From assembly GCA_029255685.2 (NCBI GenBank), contig CM055315.2, forward strand, positions 49,505,358 through 49,569,357: a stretch of 64,000 nt of DNA, given 5' to 3'. This DNA is from Silene conica. Its lineage: Eukaryota; Streptophyta; Magnoliopsida; Caryophyllales; Caryophyllaceae. The position numbers were made by a program, and so were the translations under genes. Positions 46,983-59,500 of the stretch are shown here, piece after piece. How positions within the stretch are numbered: position 1 is the first letter of the stretch; the number at the start of each line of letters is the position of its first letter. The notes under the pieces were generated by a model. That model was not told the origin of the DNA. It made no database searches and saw only the letters and a list, made by a program, of their open reading frames with translations.

Positions 46983-49900
46983 CTAGTACATGTTCGGCAT
47001 ACGCCTTAAACCCATAGATAAAATATGAGCATCATGCTTAGCTTGCGATAGTGCTTTGGTTAAAGGATCAGCAACATTTTCTTCTGTCCCCACCTTACAT
47101 ATCACAATTTCCTTTCTATCTAGAAAATCTCTAATCACATGATATTTTCTTTGTACATGCTTTGATCTATTGCTAGACTTCGGCTCCTTAGCTTGAAAAA
47201 CAGCACTACTATTATCACAATAGATGGTGATAGGATCTTCGGCCTCGGGAACTACTCTTAGTCCCTCAAGAAACTGCCTAATCCATACTGCTTCTTTTGT
47301 AGCTTCACATGCTGCTATGTACTCAGCTTCCGTTGTAGAATCCGCAACCACTGGCTCTTTATAGCTCTTCCAACTAACGGCACCACCATTAAGGATAAAG
47401 ACGTATCCAGCCTGGGATTTCATATCGTCTCTATCCGTTTGGAAGCTAGCATCTGTGTAACCCTTTACACTTAGCTCATCCTCCCCACCAAACACCAAAA
47501 GGGAATCCTTAGTCCTTCTCAAGCATTTAAGGATATTCTTAACAGCAATCCAGTGACCTTCACCTGGATTCGCTTGATATCTACTAGTCATGCTTAAAGC
47601 ATGTGAGACATCTGGACGAGTGCATACCATGGCGTACATGATGGATCCAACTGCGGAAGCATAAGGAATCTCTTTCATGCGTTCAACATCCTCGGGTTCA
47701 GTGGGACATTGAGATTTACTCAAAATTATCCCACTTCCCATAGGAAGAAATCCTCTCTTGGAGTTCTTCATGCTGAAACGTCAAAGAATCTTATCTATAT
47801 AAGATTCTTGACTTAGTGCCAATATCCTTTTAGGTCTATCTCTATAGATCCGGATACCTAGTATGCGTTGTGCATTGCCTAAATCCTTCATTTGAAAATG
47901 ATTTCCCAACCATCCTTTCACAGAGGACAACATTTGAATATCATTTCCAATGAGTAGTATGTCATCTACATACAGTATTAGGAACACAACTTTGCTCCCA
48001 CTGAATTTGGTATATAAACATGGTTCCTCGACACTTCGAGCGAAACCATTTTCTTTTATAACCTCATTAAAACGATGATTCCAACTCCTGGATGCTTGTT
48101 TAAGACCATAGATGGATTTCTTAAGTTTGCACACCTTGTTAGGATTTTTAAGATCCTCAAAACCTTCAGGTTGTATCATATACACATCCTCCTTTAAATA
48201 CCCATTCAAGAAGGCAGTTTTGACATCCATTTGCCATATTTCATAATCATGAAATGCGGCTATCGCTAACATAATCCTAATGGATCTAAGCATAGCAACT
48301 GGAGCAAAGGTCTCATCATAATGAAGACCTTGTACTTGGGTAAACCCTTTAGCTACTAGCCTAGCTTTGTAGACATCATCATGTCCTTCTATGCCATTCT
48401 TCACTTTGAAGATCCACTTGCACTGAAGAGGTCTTACGCCTTCAGGCAAGTCAACCAAGTCCCATACTTGATTTTGATACATAGAATCCATTTCGGATTT
48501 CATGGCCTCTTGCCATTTTGTGGAGTCGGGACTAGAGATTGCAGCTTTGTAAGTGGTAGGTTCATCACTTTCTAAAAGTAAAACATCAAGACTACCATCT
48601 CCCTCAATTAATCCAACATACCAATCAGGTTGATGTGGAATTCTACTCGACCTCCTAGGTTGAATAGGTACCGAAGCAGACGAAGAAGGAACGTTTTCGT
48701 TCATCTCTACTTCAGTTTGTGGCTCTTGGACTTCATTGATCTCACGAAGTTCAAAATTTCTCCCACTCTGTCTTCTAGAAACAAATTCCTTTTCTAGAAA
48801 GACAGCCTCTATTGATACAAACACTTTGTTATCTCGAGGTTTATAGAAGTAATATCCACGTGAGGTGGTTGGATAACCAATAAAAGTGCATTTTTCTGAT
48901 CTTGGAGCTAACTTGTCATCGGTCTTTACCTTGACATAAGCCTCACAACCCCATATCTTCATATAGGATAATGAAGGAACCTTTCCTCTCCACATCTCAT
49001 ATGGAGTCTTTTCGGTCACTTTTGTTGGACTAACGTTCAACGATTTGATGGCGGTGAGAATTGCAAATCCCCAAAATGAATCTGGTAAATCAGTTTGACT
49101 CATCATGGACCGAACCATATCTAGTAAAGTTCGATTTCTCCTTTCAGCCACACCATTAAGTTGTGGTGTTCCAGGAGGTGAGAGTTCTAATAATATACCA
49201 TTATCTTTTAAGTGTGAATCAAATTCACCACTAAGATATTCACCACCTCGATCCGATCGAAGTGCTTTAATCTTCTTGTCAAGTTGGTTTTCTACCTCAT
49301 TTTGAAATTCCTTGAATTTCATGAAGGCTTCACTTTTAAATTTCATTAAGTAGACATGCCCATATCTACTTAAATCATCTGTGAAGGTGATGAAGTAGTC
49401 ATAGTTACCCCTAGCGGTGATTGTTAATGGACCACATACATCGGTATGAATGAGTCCTAGTAAATCACTTGCTCTTGTTCTTTTACCACTAAAAGGATTT
49501 CGAGTCATTTTGCCTAGGAGGCAAGCTTCGCATATACCATATGATTCATAATCAAATGGTTTAATAATGTTAGTCTTTACTAATCTTTTAATGCGTTTTT
49601 CGTTTATATGACCAAGTCGACAATGCCAATAAAATGATTCATTTGGTTCACTTGTTTTTGCTCTTTTAGACTCTATGTTATAAACATCACGGAATGAGGT
49701 TGCAGTTTCCAAAACATAAATTTCATTAATAGAAGTGGCATGGCCAATAACCATGTCATTCTTAGAGATAATACAACAATTGTTCTTAATGGAAAAACAA
49801 TAACCTTCAATGTCTAACATTGCTACGGAAATAATGTTCTTAGAAAGCGATGGTACATAATAACAATTATTTAAATGTAGCTCAATTCCGCTTGGCAAGG

Positions 49901-50512
49901 CTAGAGTGTATGTCCCCTTTGAAGTGGCCGCTACCCGAGCTCCATTTCCAAGTCGGAGATCCATTTCTCCCTTGTCAATCTTCTCGGCTCCTCTTAAACC
50001 CTGTACACGATTACAGAGGTGAGAACCACAACCGGTATCCAATACCCAAGTTGAATTAGAAGTATAATTAATGTCAATAACATAAATTTCGGATAAAGAA
50101 TTACCTAACGGAATTACAAGACCCTCTTGAATGTAACGTAAATAAATTGGACAATTCCTCCTCCAATGGCCCATATCACGACAATAGTGACATCGACCCT
50201 TTTGTGATTTCTTTCGCTTCCTTCTCTTCTTTGCAAGACTTTTCTTGCTAGAGCTCCCACTAGCTTTATCATAAGCTCTTTCTTTCAAATACAAGGCATC
50301 CAACTCTTGATTTAGCTCATCAATATAAGCCGTATCAAGTAAAGGTCCCTTGGGATATGGGAGAGAAGTGACAAAGTTCACATTGCCATCCGGACCCGTT
50401 CCGAAATGAATTTCTCTAGTAGTATCAAGGTTATTACGGGTGCAAATATCGTCAAATACATTGTGACAAGAGTCAGTAGTAATGGGTGTTGTAGGGTTCG
50501 ATGGATCCATTG
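46983..50512 (-). pseudogene. Angela-type gag-pol region (fossil)
   Basis: Minus-strand order: zinc knuckle CHYCRDMGHWRRNC (about 50.15-50.20 kb) after a lysine-rich stretch, protease with WVLDTGCGSHLCN (about 50.0 kb), integrase (about 48.9-49.7 kb: zinc-binding part ending CEACLLGK, then HTDVCGPLT and LRSDRGGEYLS), reverse transcriptase (47.9-48.5 kb, YVDDILLIG) and RNase H (47.0-47.5 kb, STTEAEYIAA). This is the Copia order. It is a fossil with about two breaks. Confidence 0.88.
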
Positions 50513-52293
50513 CGGTCTCAATTACTACAAAACAGAAATAAAGGAAAATATTAACGTTTATCATTTTGATTTATTCGATGGATCCATTGCGGTCTCAATT
50601 ACTCAATGATCTCTTACCCAATTAAGTAAATGATCCCGAGATCCAAATACATACTAACTTGGGCACGGTTTAGCCGATACATCCCTCATTAATATGACTC
50701 GGTGGATTAACTCCTTAATCGATTCTACTTTTAGAACTCCCGGTCGATAAAATTACATTAATTCTTATCTTAGCCCGAACTTATTACCACTACGGTGGCT
50801 CGAATACTTTCGTTGAGATCGACCAAATTTCTAGAATGTAATCATATTACCCCACTTCACCAACGTAATAAGGTATGCACCCCGGTTTAGCCGAGCCTAC
50901 TCCCTTATGAAGAAGATCCTTCGCGGGTTCTTTACTTTTTGGTATGGCTATGTCTCAATTTTTAAAATCGTAAGAGATCTTGTCAATTTATTATCTATCT
51001 CCTTTAAGTGAACTAATTCGGTGAATTATGGATAAATTGATTGACACGGAGTGGGACTCAAAACTCGATATGCATGTTAAGTTGATGGCGATTTGGCAAT
51101 GCATGCAACATATGAAATAAATACAAAACATATTTAAACTCCTAGTATGGCCTTTCCTAAGATAGAAAACAAATGTAAATTACAAATTCGGAAACCAACT
51201 CCTTTGGTCCCTTGAACTTCAAACGCGGCACGCATCCCAAGGAAACTCCGTCTCGGTCGGAACTCCTTTCCGAAATGGCACCGTCTTCAAGGATTTCGGA
51301 ATTACAAATATTTACAAATTTTTCTATCTATTTTATACATTATAAAATAAAATAACAAAATAAAGTGATACGAGATCACATTTAATTACAACCAAATCGA
51401 TAGCCCTTACATTACGAGAAATATCGATTAAACAACTAAGGCCATACTAAGAAAATTACATAATTCAAAATTATATAACAAAATAATGACATTCATACAA
51501 AATAATATAATGCATCAAAATTAAATATGTTCATTTTAATGCCAAATCGCCCTAATACATATTATTAGTCTTAACTCATCCGGTTTTATGGAATTTACGA
51601 TTTAACCTTTAAACATGCCATAAACTTCAATATAAATCACATTTACATCAAAATTAACATTCCTAAGACATTTTAGGATTAAAATTAGTCTACACTAATA
51701 TATGGCAAATTAATTCAAAATTAATTTATGTGTTCATTTTTGGCCTTAATCATTTCATAATCAACATGGTGAAATTCAAATTAAATTACAATAATTAAAA
51801 TCTGAATTTCGAAAATTTTTAACATTCTGAAAATTACTTTAATAATCACAATGTCAAAATTTCATGGTTAAAATATTCGAACTAGTTTCGACAATTTATC
51901 AATTTTAACCAACATGTCAATATTACTCCATTTATCATATAAATCGTAATGCATGCAATACAACTTAATATTGTACAAAATTTTACACACCATTTGTAAA
52001 ATATGCATGTGACATTATACATGAAGATCACGGCCAGAAACCTTTCCATCTATTTTTAGTCCAATTTTTTTTCGATTTCAACAATTAAATCGTCTAAAAT
52101 TACTAAAAACGATATAAATGAACAACTTTAAATTCCACAAATTATCAATATAACCTAAAAACAATTTTAGGACCGGATTTATACACATGCAAAACATTTC
52201 GAGTGTTTTATCATATAAGTCGAAATAAGTAGTTTTATTTAAGTTACAATAACTCGGAAAAACAATACCGATTATGCATGCAAATAACCATTT
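50513..52293 (-). other. Angela leader region, no coding domain recognised
   Basis: About 1.8 kb between the 5' LTR and the coding part, very AT-rich. A 28-bp stretch beginning CGATGGATCCATTGCGGTCT is repeated at about 50500 and 50577. I see no gag capsid domain here. Confidence 0.55.
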
Positions 52294-52305
52294 GCTCTGA
52301 TACCA
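52294..52305 (-). other. Primer-binding site of Angela element
   Basis: Plus GCTCTGATACCA is TGGTATCAGAGC on the minus strand, two bases from the LTR border at 52308. tRNA-Met type. Confidence 0.88.
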
Positions 52306-52307
52306 AT

Positions 52308-53461
52308 TGTTGGGTTTCTTAAACTCATATTATGATTTTAGTCATACTAATTATTACTCATAACCTTATGGATCTTATTGCATGCATAACAAAATCAAAG
52401 CCGAAACATATGAAGATGAAATAGTCCTTACATTGCTTGAGTTTCGGCTAAGTGGGCACAATCAAAGACTCCCTCTTTGATTGTTCTTGAGCTTATATCA
52501 AAGGATGATCCTCCTAGTCCCCAATATAGAAGACCTCCAATGAGTAGGCACCAAGACACACTCTAATAAAATTTATGTTTGATTTTACTAGAATCTCACA
52601 CAAATAACCTAGTTATTACTATTATTATCTTATAATAATTAAGTGAATGAACAATGCAAATTGTTCTTTTGAGCTTGGTGATACACGGCTGAAAAACAAG
52701 AAGAAGAGAGTATTATCTCTCTAAAAACTCTCTAATGTTTTTGCATGTGTATTTTGTAAGAATAAATTAGAGGTAGTGTACACAACACTCTCATTTGAGT
52801 GTATGCTTGGACGGTTAGGTTGAGGTGCCCTATGCATGGGCACCAATACACCACTTGTCATGATTTATCTATATTTGAATAAACAATTTTTATCATATAA
52901 AAATTCAAACATAAGATAATAATGTATAATGTAATTGAAGTGTGATGAACTATCACACGGTCCAAACCATACTACCATGTTCATTTTATCACATATAAAA
53001 TGGACATTATAAGTTTAACTAATTTAAAATTAATTATCATGAAATAATAATCCCATTATTATTAAAACATTTCTAATATTAATTCATTCTTAAATAACGT
53101 TTCATAAACATATTAATTTTAGCAATGACATATCATTCACTAAAATTTTACAATTTATAATCATATTATAAATATATTCCAAACTCGATATAAACTAGGA
53201 TTGATATGACTCGAATCATATACGACCATATCGTTTTCTTATTAAGAGAGTTGTCCTAAAGGTGTGACCTAAAGGGATCGACTGATCACCACCGTCTTAC
53301 GACAGTAATGTTAAACTCTAGTAAGCCAATCATTACCGATTAATGTTGATCAGTCGACTATATGAAAAGGATCATCCCATGAGTATTCTTATTGTAGATT
53401 TATCAGTACTTTATATTTTACTGATGTGATCGCACTATTGTTGAGGACACCTTTCCCAACA
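52308..53461 (-). repeat. Angela 5' LTR (right copy)
   Basis: 1154 bp, same length as the left copy with about ten substitutions by eye. Followed by the duplication AGGGT. Confidence 0.92.
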
Positions 53462-54922
53462 AGGGTATCATCAGCTGAGAATCAAAGATGCAGACATCCA
53501 CAAGACTGCGTTCAGATCGAGGTATGAGCATTATGAATTCGTAGTGATGCCATTTGGTTTGACTAATGCACCTACTGTTTTCATGGATTTGATGAACATA
53601 GTGTTTAGTCCCTATTTGGACCAGTTTGTGGTGGTATTTATCGATGACATCTTGGTGTATTCGAAGAATAGAGAAGAGCATGCTAAGCATTTGAGCTTGG
53701 TATTACAGACTTTGAGGGATCATCAATTGTATGCCAAGTTGAGTAAGTGCGAATTATGGCTCGAGAAAGTTGCTTTTCTAGGCCATGTGGTGTCTAAGGG
53801 GGGTGTGTCTGTCGACCCTAGCAAGATTGAGGCCGTATCGAAATGGGAGCGACCGAGGAATGTGGCCCATATTCGTAGTTTCTTGGGTTTGGCTGGTTAT
53901 TACAGGAGGTTCGTGAAAGATTTTTCAAAGATAGCCAAACCGATGACTTCGTTGATGCGGAAAGAGAATAGATTCGTCTGGGATGAGAGCTGTGAGAAGG
54001 CATTTCTAGACCTGAAGGAACGTCTCACTACAGCTCCTATCCTTGCTTTGCCAGAGGGAAGTGAGAATTTCGAGGTGTACACTGATGCTTCTAAGAAGGG
54101 ACTGGGATGTGTGCTGATCCAGAACGGGAGAGTGATCGCTTATGCTTCTTGGCAGCTGAAGCCTTATGAGGAGAATTATCCGACGCATGATCTGGAGCTG
54201 GGAGTGGTAGTTTTTGCACTTAAGCTGTGGCGACATTATCTTTTTGGAGTTACATTCAAAGTGTATTCTGATCATAAGAGCCTGAAGTACATCTATACTC
54301 AAAGGGAACTAAACATGCGCCAGAGGAGATGGATCGAGCTTATTGGAGATTACGATATGGAGATTCTGTACAAGGAAGGAAAGGCTAATGTTGTGGCTGA
54401 TGCATTGAGTAGGAAGTCTGTTCACGCTCTATGCACAACTATGTCCAGGCTGAGTATGTATCGTGAGTTGGGACAAATGGGAATCGTAGTGATAAGGAAG
54501 GGTGAGACCATGGGGGATTTGACGATCGAGCCTGAGTTATATTACGAGATTCGAGAAAGACAAAAGAGTGATCCTAGAATTCAGAAGTGGCGTGAGGCAA
54601 TGAGCAAAGCTAATGAAGTAGAGCCATATTCTAAGTTCGAGGTTCATAGAGATGATAGTTTGAGGTTTGATAGGAGATGGTGTGTGCCTGAAGATGCGGA
54701 GCTAAAGAAAAAGATTATGGTTGAAGCTCATTCTACACCTTATTCCGTTCATCCTAGAGGGGATAAGTTGTACAAGGATCTGAAGAAAGCGTTTTGGTGG
54801 CCAAAGATGAAGCAAGAAGTAGCTAAGCTTGTTTCTCGTTGCTTGGTATGTCAAAGGGTCAAAGGGGAGCAAAAGAGGCCGCAAGGGAAGTTGCAACCTC
54901 TGGACGTACCTGAGTGGAAGTG
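53462..54922 (+). pseudogene. RT, RNase H and partial integrase of Tekay-like element (fossil)
   Basis: Continuation of the Gypsy element after the Angela insertion: reverse transcriptase (53.47-53.9 kb, [19 protein letters not shown] and [11 protein letters not shown]), RNase H (54.05-54.42 kb, [24 protein letters not shown]), and the zinc-binding start of integrase (54.73-54.87 kb, [18 protein letters not shown]). Cut at 54922 by the inverted LTR; the integrase core is not in the window. Confidence 0.85.
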
Positions 54923-55309
54923 TGTAACACCCCCATTTATTTAAGAGCCTTTAGCAAGACATTCTCAAATAAATAGAGTTCTTACCATCTCGTAATGTCC
55001 GAGGTAGTGTATAACAAAGTAAAACAACCAAAGTACTTTAAGTAAAACTGATAAAATTTAAAACTTGGTTATTACAGTTACTACATAACGAAAAAGAAAA
55101 TACAACTGATGACTTCTCTAGATGTGATATAATTCTAAGTCGGTCCAAGTATGCATCTCACATTCCTGCCCCAGCTCCTAGTTCATCTGTCTCTGACTTG
55201 TAGAATCTACTCCCCAATCCGGATCATCGTAGGTGTACACGAATACACTGTCAACCTTGCGGTTGAGTAGGGTAACACAATAATAAATAATACAACAATA
55301 ATGATATGC

Positions 55310-55323
55310 AAATGACATGATAT
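55310..55323 (+). repeat. LINE target-site duplication, left
   Basis: AAATGACATGATAT precedes the LINE and recurs after its A-tail at about 60016-60029. Variable-length duplications of this size are typical of LINE insertion. Confidence 0.85.
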
Positions 55324-55392
55324 AATATCAAGAAGTCAGATCTCTGTAAACCCTAATGGCTGCATGAGGCGATCTCTGTAAACCGTTCTTCC

Positions 55393-56574
55393 ATGGCTCG
55401 TTCACGATCTTCATCTCCTAAAACTACACCACACACTCGTAAACATGTTCCTAATAATGACAACAACAAACAGAAAGGGCCTGGGGAAGATGATATACTA
55501 CGTACAAAAGCTATGCATGAAGTAAACCCTATTCCAGGGCTGTCTTTTGATGATGAAGATAATCCTGAGGACTCCTTTCAACTGGTTACTCAAAGACGTA
55601 AGAAGAAATCCTCCCATATACCAGAAGACCAGCAGGAAACCCTAGTGATGCCTGAACCAGAGGAACCTGCTCTGTTTCAGTTCTCAGCAGATGATACCAG
55701 GGAAGAAATAGACTATTGGAGCCAGGCCGTATATTGCTTTGTCCTAGGGGCCAATCCGCCTTGGGAGATATTACAGGGCTATGTTCATCGCGTATGGGGG
55801 AAACATGGTATTGATAAGGTATCCTTCTTACCTAATGGTATCTTTATGGTGAGGTTTAAGGACATGGTGGGTAAGGAGGCAGTATTGAATGCTGGTTACC
55901 ACATGTTCGATAATAAACCACTTATTGTGAAAGGTTGGAAGGAAAACATTGATCTTATGAAGGAGGATGTTAAAATAGTCCCTTCATGGATTAGGATTCA
56001 TGGCCTACCTCTTAAATTCTGGGGTAAATGCTTACCTACTGTGGCAGGTATGATAGGCAAGTATGTGAAATCTGATGTAGCAACAGAAGCCAAAACAAGG
56101 CTTGGTTTTGCTCGTACAATGGTGGAATTGACTGTAGGGCAGAACTTCCCCAATTCTGTGAAATTTAAAGATGAATATGGGGGCATTGTTGAGGCTAGAA
56201 TAGAATATGAATGGAAGCCTCTTATTTGTGGAAAGTGTAAGGGAATGGGGCATGAAAGCATTAATTGTAGAAGAGTGCCTGGGGTCAAACCTAGGCAGCC
56301 TGCCAAGAGGGTGTGGAAACCAGTTAATAAACCAGTGGTTGAACTATCAGAGAAGGAGTTTCCTGCCCTCCCTGCTCCAGTTACCACTCCTGCCACTACT
56401 ACTACTGTTGTACCAGGTCCTAGCTCTGGTGGGACTAGGGCACAGACAGTTAGTCAGGAAGGTGTGGAACAAGCAGACAATTGTATGAACAATGAGCAGC
56501 AGATGATGCCTCATGTGACTATACCTCTAGTTCATGATAATGGTAACCATTCTAATACCATGACTCATGAATAA
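55393..56574 (+). CDS. LINE ORF1: DUF4283 / zinc-knuckle nucleic-acid-binding protein
   Basis: 393 residues. The N-terminal ~95 residues are polar and low complexity. A DUF4283-type domain (about residues 95-265, with YCFVLGANPPWEILQGYVHR, IFMVRFKDMVGKEAVLNAG and WIRIHGLPLKFWGKC) is followed by a CCHC zinc knuckle CGKCKGMGHESINC (279-292) and a proline/threonine-rich tail. This is the usual ORF1 of plant L1 elements, which binds the element's RNA in the ribonucleoprotein. The ATG at 55393 is the first in the transcript and lies 69 bp after the LINE start. The stop codon overlaps ORF2 by 8 bases (ATG at 56567), suggesting ORF2 is translated by re-initiation or a similar coupled mechanism. Confidence 0.9.
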   Translation: MARSRSSSPKTTPHTRKHVPNNDNNKQKGPGEDDILRTKAMHEVNPIPGLSFDDEDNPEDSFQLVTQRRKKKSSHIPEDQQETLVMPEPEEPALFQFSADDTREEIDYWSQAVYCFVLGANPPWEILQGYVHRVWGKHGIDKVSFLPNGIFMVRFKDMVGKEAVLNAGYHMFDNKPLIVKGWKENIDLMKEDVKIVPSWIRIHGLPLKFWGKCLPTVAGMIGKYVKSDVATEAKTRLGFARTMVELTVGQNFPNSVKFKDEYGGIVEARIEYEWKPLICGKCKGMGHESINCRRVPGVKPRQPAKRVWKPVNKPVVELSEKEFPALPAPVTTPATTTTVVPGPSSGGTRAQTVSQEGVEQADNCMNNEQQMMPHVTIPLVHDNGNHSNTMTHE

Positions 56575-59500
56575 CATAGGATTTTGGAATGTTCGGGGGC
56601 TCAACCATGTAAATAAGCAGCTTACAGTTAAAAATTTTATTCAGAATAATGATGCTTGCCTCTTTGGCTTGCTGGAGACGAAAATAAATGGTGATAATGT
56701 GTCTAATGTTTCTAATTTTATGGTCGATGGTTGGTGTGTTACCACCAACTGTCATAAGCACAAGGGAGGAAGGGTTTGGCTCCTTTGGAGACCTTCTGTC
56801 TTTGATCTCCTCATCCTTCATACTGATGCTCAATCTATTCATGCCAAAGCTACTTGCAAAGTGAATCACAAAGAGTTCCTTATTACTATGGTGTATGCTT
56901 TCAATGAAGGGAGTGAAAGAGTTCCTTTATGGCAAACTATGAAACAGATTGCTGATACCTGTAACCTGCCTTGGGCAGTTGCAGGGGACTTTAACACTGT
57001 CCTAAACCCTGATGAAAGACTTGGGGGTACTACTAAAGAGGCTGATATGGAGGACTTTATCGAGTGTTTGCATTATTGTGGTCTATCAGACATTCCAGCC
57101 ACTGGGGCCTTTTATACTTGGACAAACAAAAGAGATGAAGCCAATAGGAAGTTTAGCAGATTGGATAGATTTTTGATAAATTCCCAATGGTCTGATATCT
57201 TTTCTGATATGCAGGCTCATTTTCACCCAGAGGGTCTTTTGGACCATAATCCCTGTATTGTCAGGAATGTTAAGCTGGATGGGAGAAAGAATGCTAACTT
57301 CAAATACTTTAATATGTGGGGTGCAGCTCCTGATTTTCTTGCTAAGGTGAAGGTTGGGTGGGATCAAAGGGTGGAAGGGACTCTGATGTTCTCTTTGGTT
57401 AAAAAACTGAAGGGGCTAAAGCCTATACTTAAAGAGTTGAATAAGCATTGTTTTTCTAATGTTGAAGTGTCTGCCTGCAAGTATTCACTTCAATTGGAGC
57501 AAGTTCAGATACAATTACAAGATGCACCCAATAATACTGATCTCATTAGGCAGGAGTATGGGTTAACAAGAGAGGTCCACTTTTGGAATCAGGCCAAGCT
57601 CAGTTTCCTGAGGCAAAAGGCCAAAGCAGCCTGGGTAGAGGAAGGAGACTGTAACTCTGGTCTGTTCCACAAAGCTATTAAAGCCAGATGTATGCGCAAC
57701 AATATTATCCAAATTGAAGACAAGCATGGCCAGTTATGCACTGATAGGGAGAGTATGCAAGGGGCTTTCCTTGAATTCTACACTGATTTATTGGGTGGAA
57801 GTTCTCCTACTGAGCCTGTTAGGTCTGAGGTGCTTCAACATGGTAATTTCTGCAATGAGGATCATATTAATACTTTAAATGCTCCTGTTACTTCAGAGGA
57901 GATCAAGGCTACTGTTTTCTCCATCCCCAGTGATAAAGCACCAGGTCCAGATGGGTTTACCAGTGCCTTCTTCAAGGATGCCTGGGATGTTGTTGGGGAG
58001 GATCTATGCAAGGCTGTATTGGATTTTTTTCAACATGGTCAGTTGCTCACTCAGCTCAATGCTACTAATATCACTCTTATCCCCAAGATAGATAGGCCTT
58101 CATCAGTAAGTCAATTCCGACCTATAGCTTGCTGTAATCTGGTGTACAAGGTTATTTCTAAGTTGCTCTGCAATAGACTAGCCAGTGTGCTCCCTGAGCT
58201 TGTTCATGAGAATCAAGGAGCTTTTGTTAAAGGGAGGTCAATCATGGAAAATGTTCTTATTTGCCAAGATATTATTCACCTATATGGAAGGAAAAATGTG
58301 ACCCCAAGATGCTTGTTCAAACTAGATCTCCAAAAAGCCTATGATACAGTTGAATGGGCTTTTGTGGAGCAAATTTTGCAAGGCCTGAACTTTCCTTCTC
58401 ATTTTGTTACTTTGGTTATGCAATGTGTGACCACTCCTCAGTTCACTTTATCTCTGAATGGCAGTAACTTTGGATATTTCAAAGGTAAACGAGGGCTTAG
58501 ACAAGGGGATCCTATTTCTCCCCTCTTGTTCACTCTCTGTATGGAGTACCTCACCAGGCTCATCAAGTATGCTACTATGAAATGGCCTTTCCATTATCAT
58601 CCTATGTGCAAAACTCTGAAGCTGACCCATCTCCTCTTTGCTGATGATCTGCTAATGTTCTGTAAAGGAAATGCAGCCTCAATATGGTTGCTTCTGAGGG
58701 CCTTTGCCTCTTTCTCTAAAGCAACTGGGCTCAAGATCAATCCAGCTAAAACTGAAATTTTCTTTAATGGTGTCAATGAGGATTTGAAAACAGGTATAAC
58801 CCAAGCTACTGGATTCAGGGAAGGACAGTTTCCTTTCAAATACTTAGGTGTCCTAATTCAACCTGGTAAATTGTCCAAAAGGGAATGCATTTCCCTGACA
58901 GAAAGAATGGTGGCCAGAATAAGAAGCATGGGTGCAAAAAAATTGTCTTATGCAGGCAGATTGACTCTTATCAATTCTGTTTTAAATACCCTTCACAACT
59001 ATTGGGCTCAAATGTTTATTATACCAAAAAGTGTCATCAACAGGATTAGTGCTATCTGCAGAAATTTTCTTTGGGCAAGCAACTCAGAATATCACAGAGT
59101 CCCACTGGTGGCCTGGGAGAGGGTCACTCTGACCAAAGATCAGGGTGGATTAGGCATAAAGAACAATGAGTTATGGAACTTGGCTGCAGTTGGTAAGCTA
59201 GTGAACTGGATTTACACTAATGAGGATAGATTATGGATAAAATGGATCAGTGAAGTGTATCTGAAAGAGCAGAATTGGGATGATTATTGCCCTTCAACTG
59301 ATTCCCCTTGGGGATGGAAAGCTATCTGCAAAGTTAAGGAAAGAATTAAAGCTGGGTTTAGCAGGAACAACTGGGATAGTAATCCTAAAGGATACACTAT
59401 CAGAAGCTGCTATCAATGGCTCTGCCCAGATCACCCTGTTCAGGACTGGTCTATTGTTGTTTGGAACAGCTACAATATCCCAAAGCATTCTATAATTACA

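Larger units (their letters stand above)
45030..53461 (-). mobile_element. Angela/BARE-like Ty1/Copia element, minus strand
   Basis: 8432 bp with 1154-bp LTRs (45030-46183 and 52308-53461) and the duplication AGGGT on both sides (45025-45029 and 53462-53466). The primer site beside the right LTR and the purine tract beside the left LTR give minus orientation. About ten differences between the LTRs by eye (~0.9%) suggest 0.3-0.6 million years. Integrase and RT stretches such as RYGHVYLMKFKSEAFMKFKE and LLDMVRSMMSQTDLPDSFWG are close to those of the BARE/Angela/TAR group. It is a fossil with about two breaks. Confidence 0.92.
25406..54922 (+). mobile_element. Tekay-like Ty3/Gypsy element, visible part, heavily nested
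   Basis: Plus-strand Gypsy element: 5' LTR (25406-27744), tRNA-Met primer site, leader, gag, protease and reverse transcriptase, then RNase H and the start of integrase up to 54922. It is split by an Athila element in the leader (27809-42412), an Angela Copia in the reverse transcriptase part (45030-53461), and an inverted LTR in the integrase part (from 54923). The rest, including the 3' LTR, is beyond the window or lost. The 2.3-kb LTR, primer type and gag/pol style suggest the Tekay (Del) chromovirus lineage, but the chromodomain region is not seen. It is a fossil with these insertions and about two other breaks. Confidence 0.75.
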
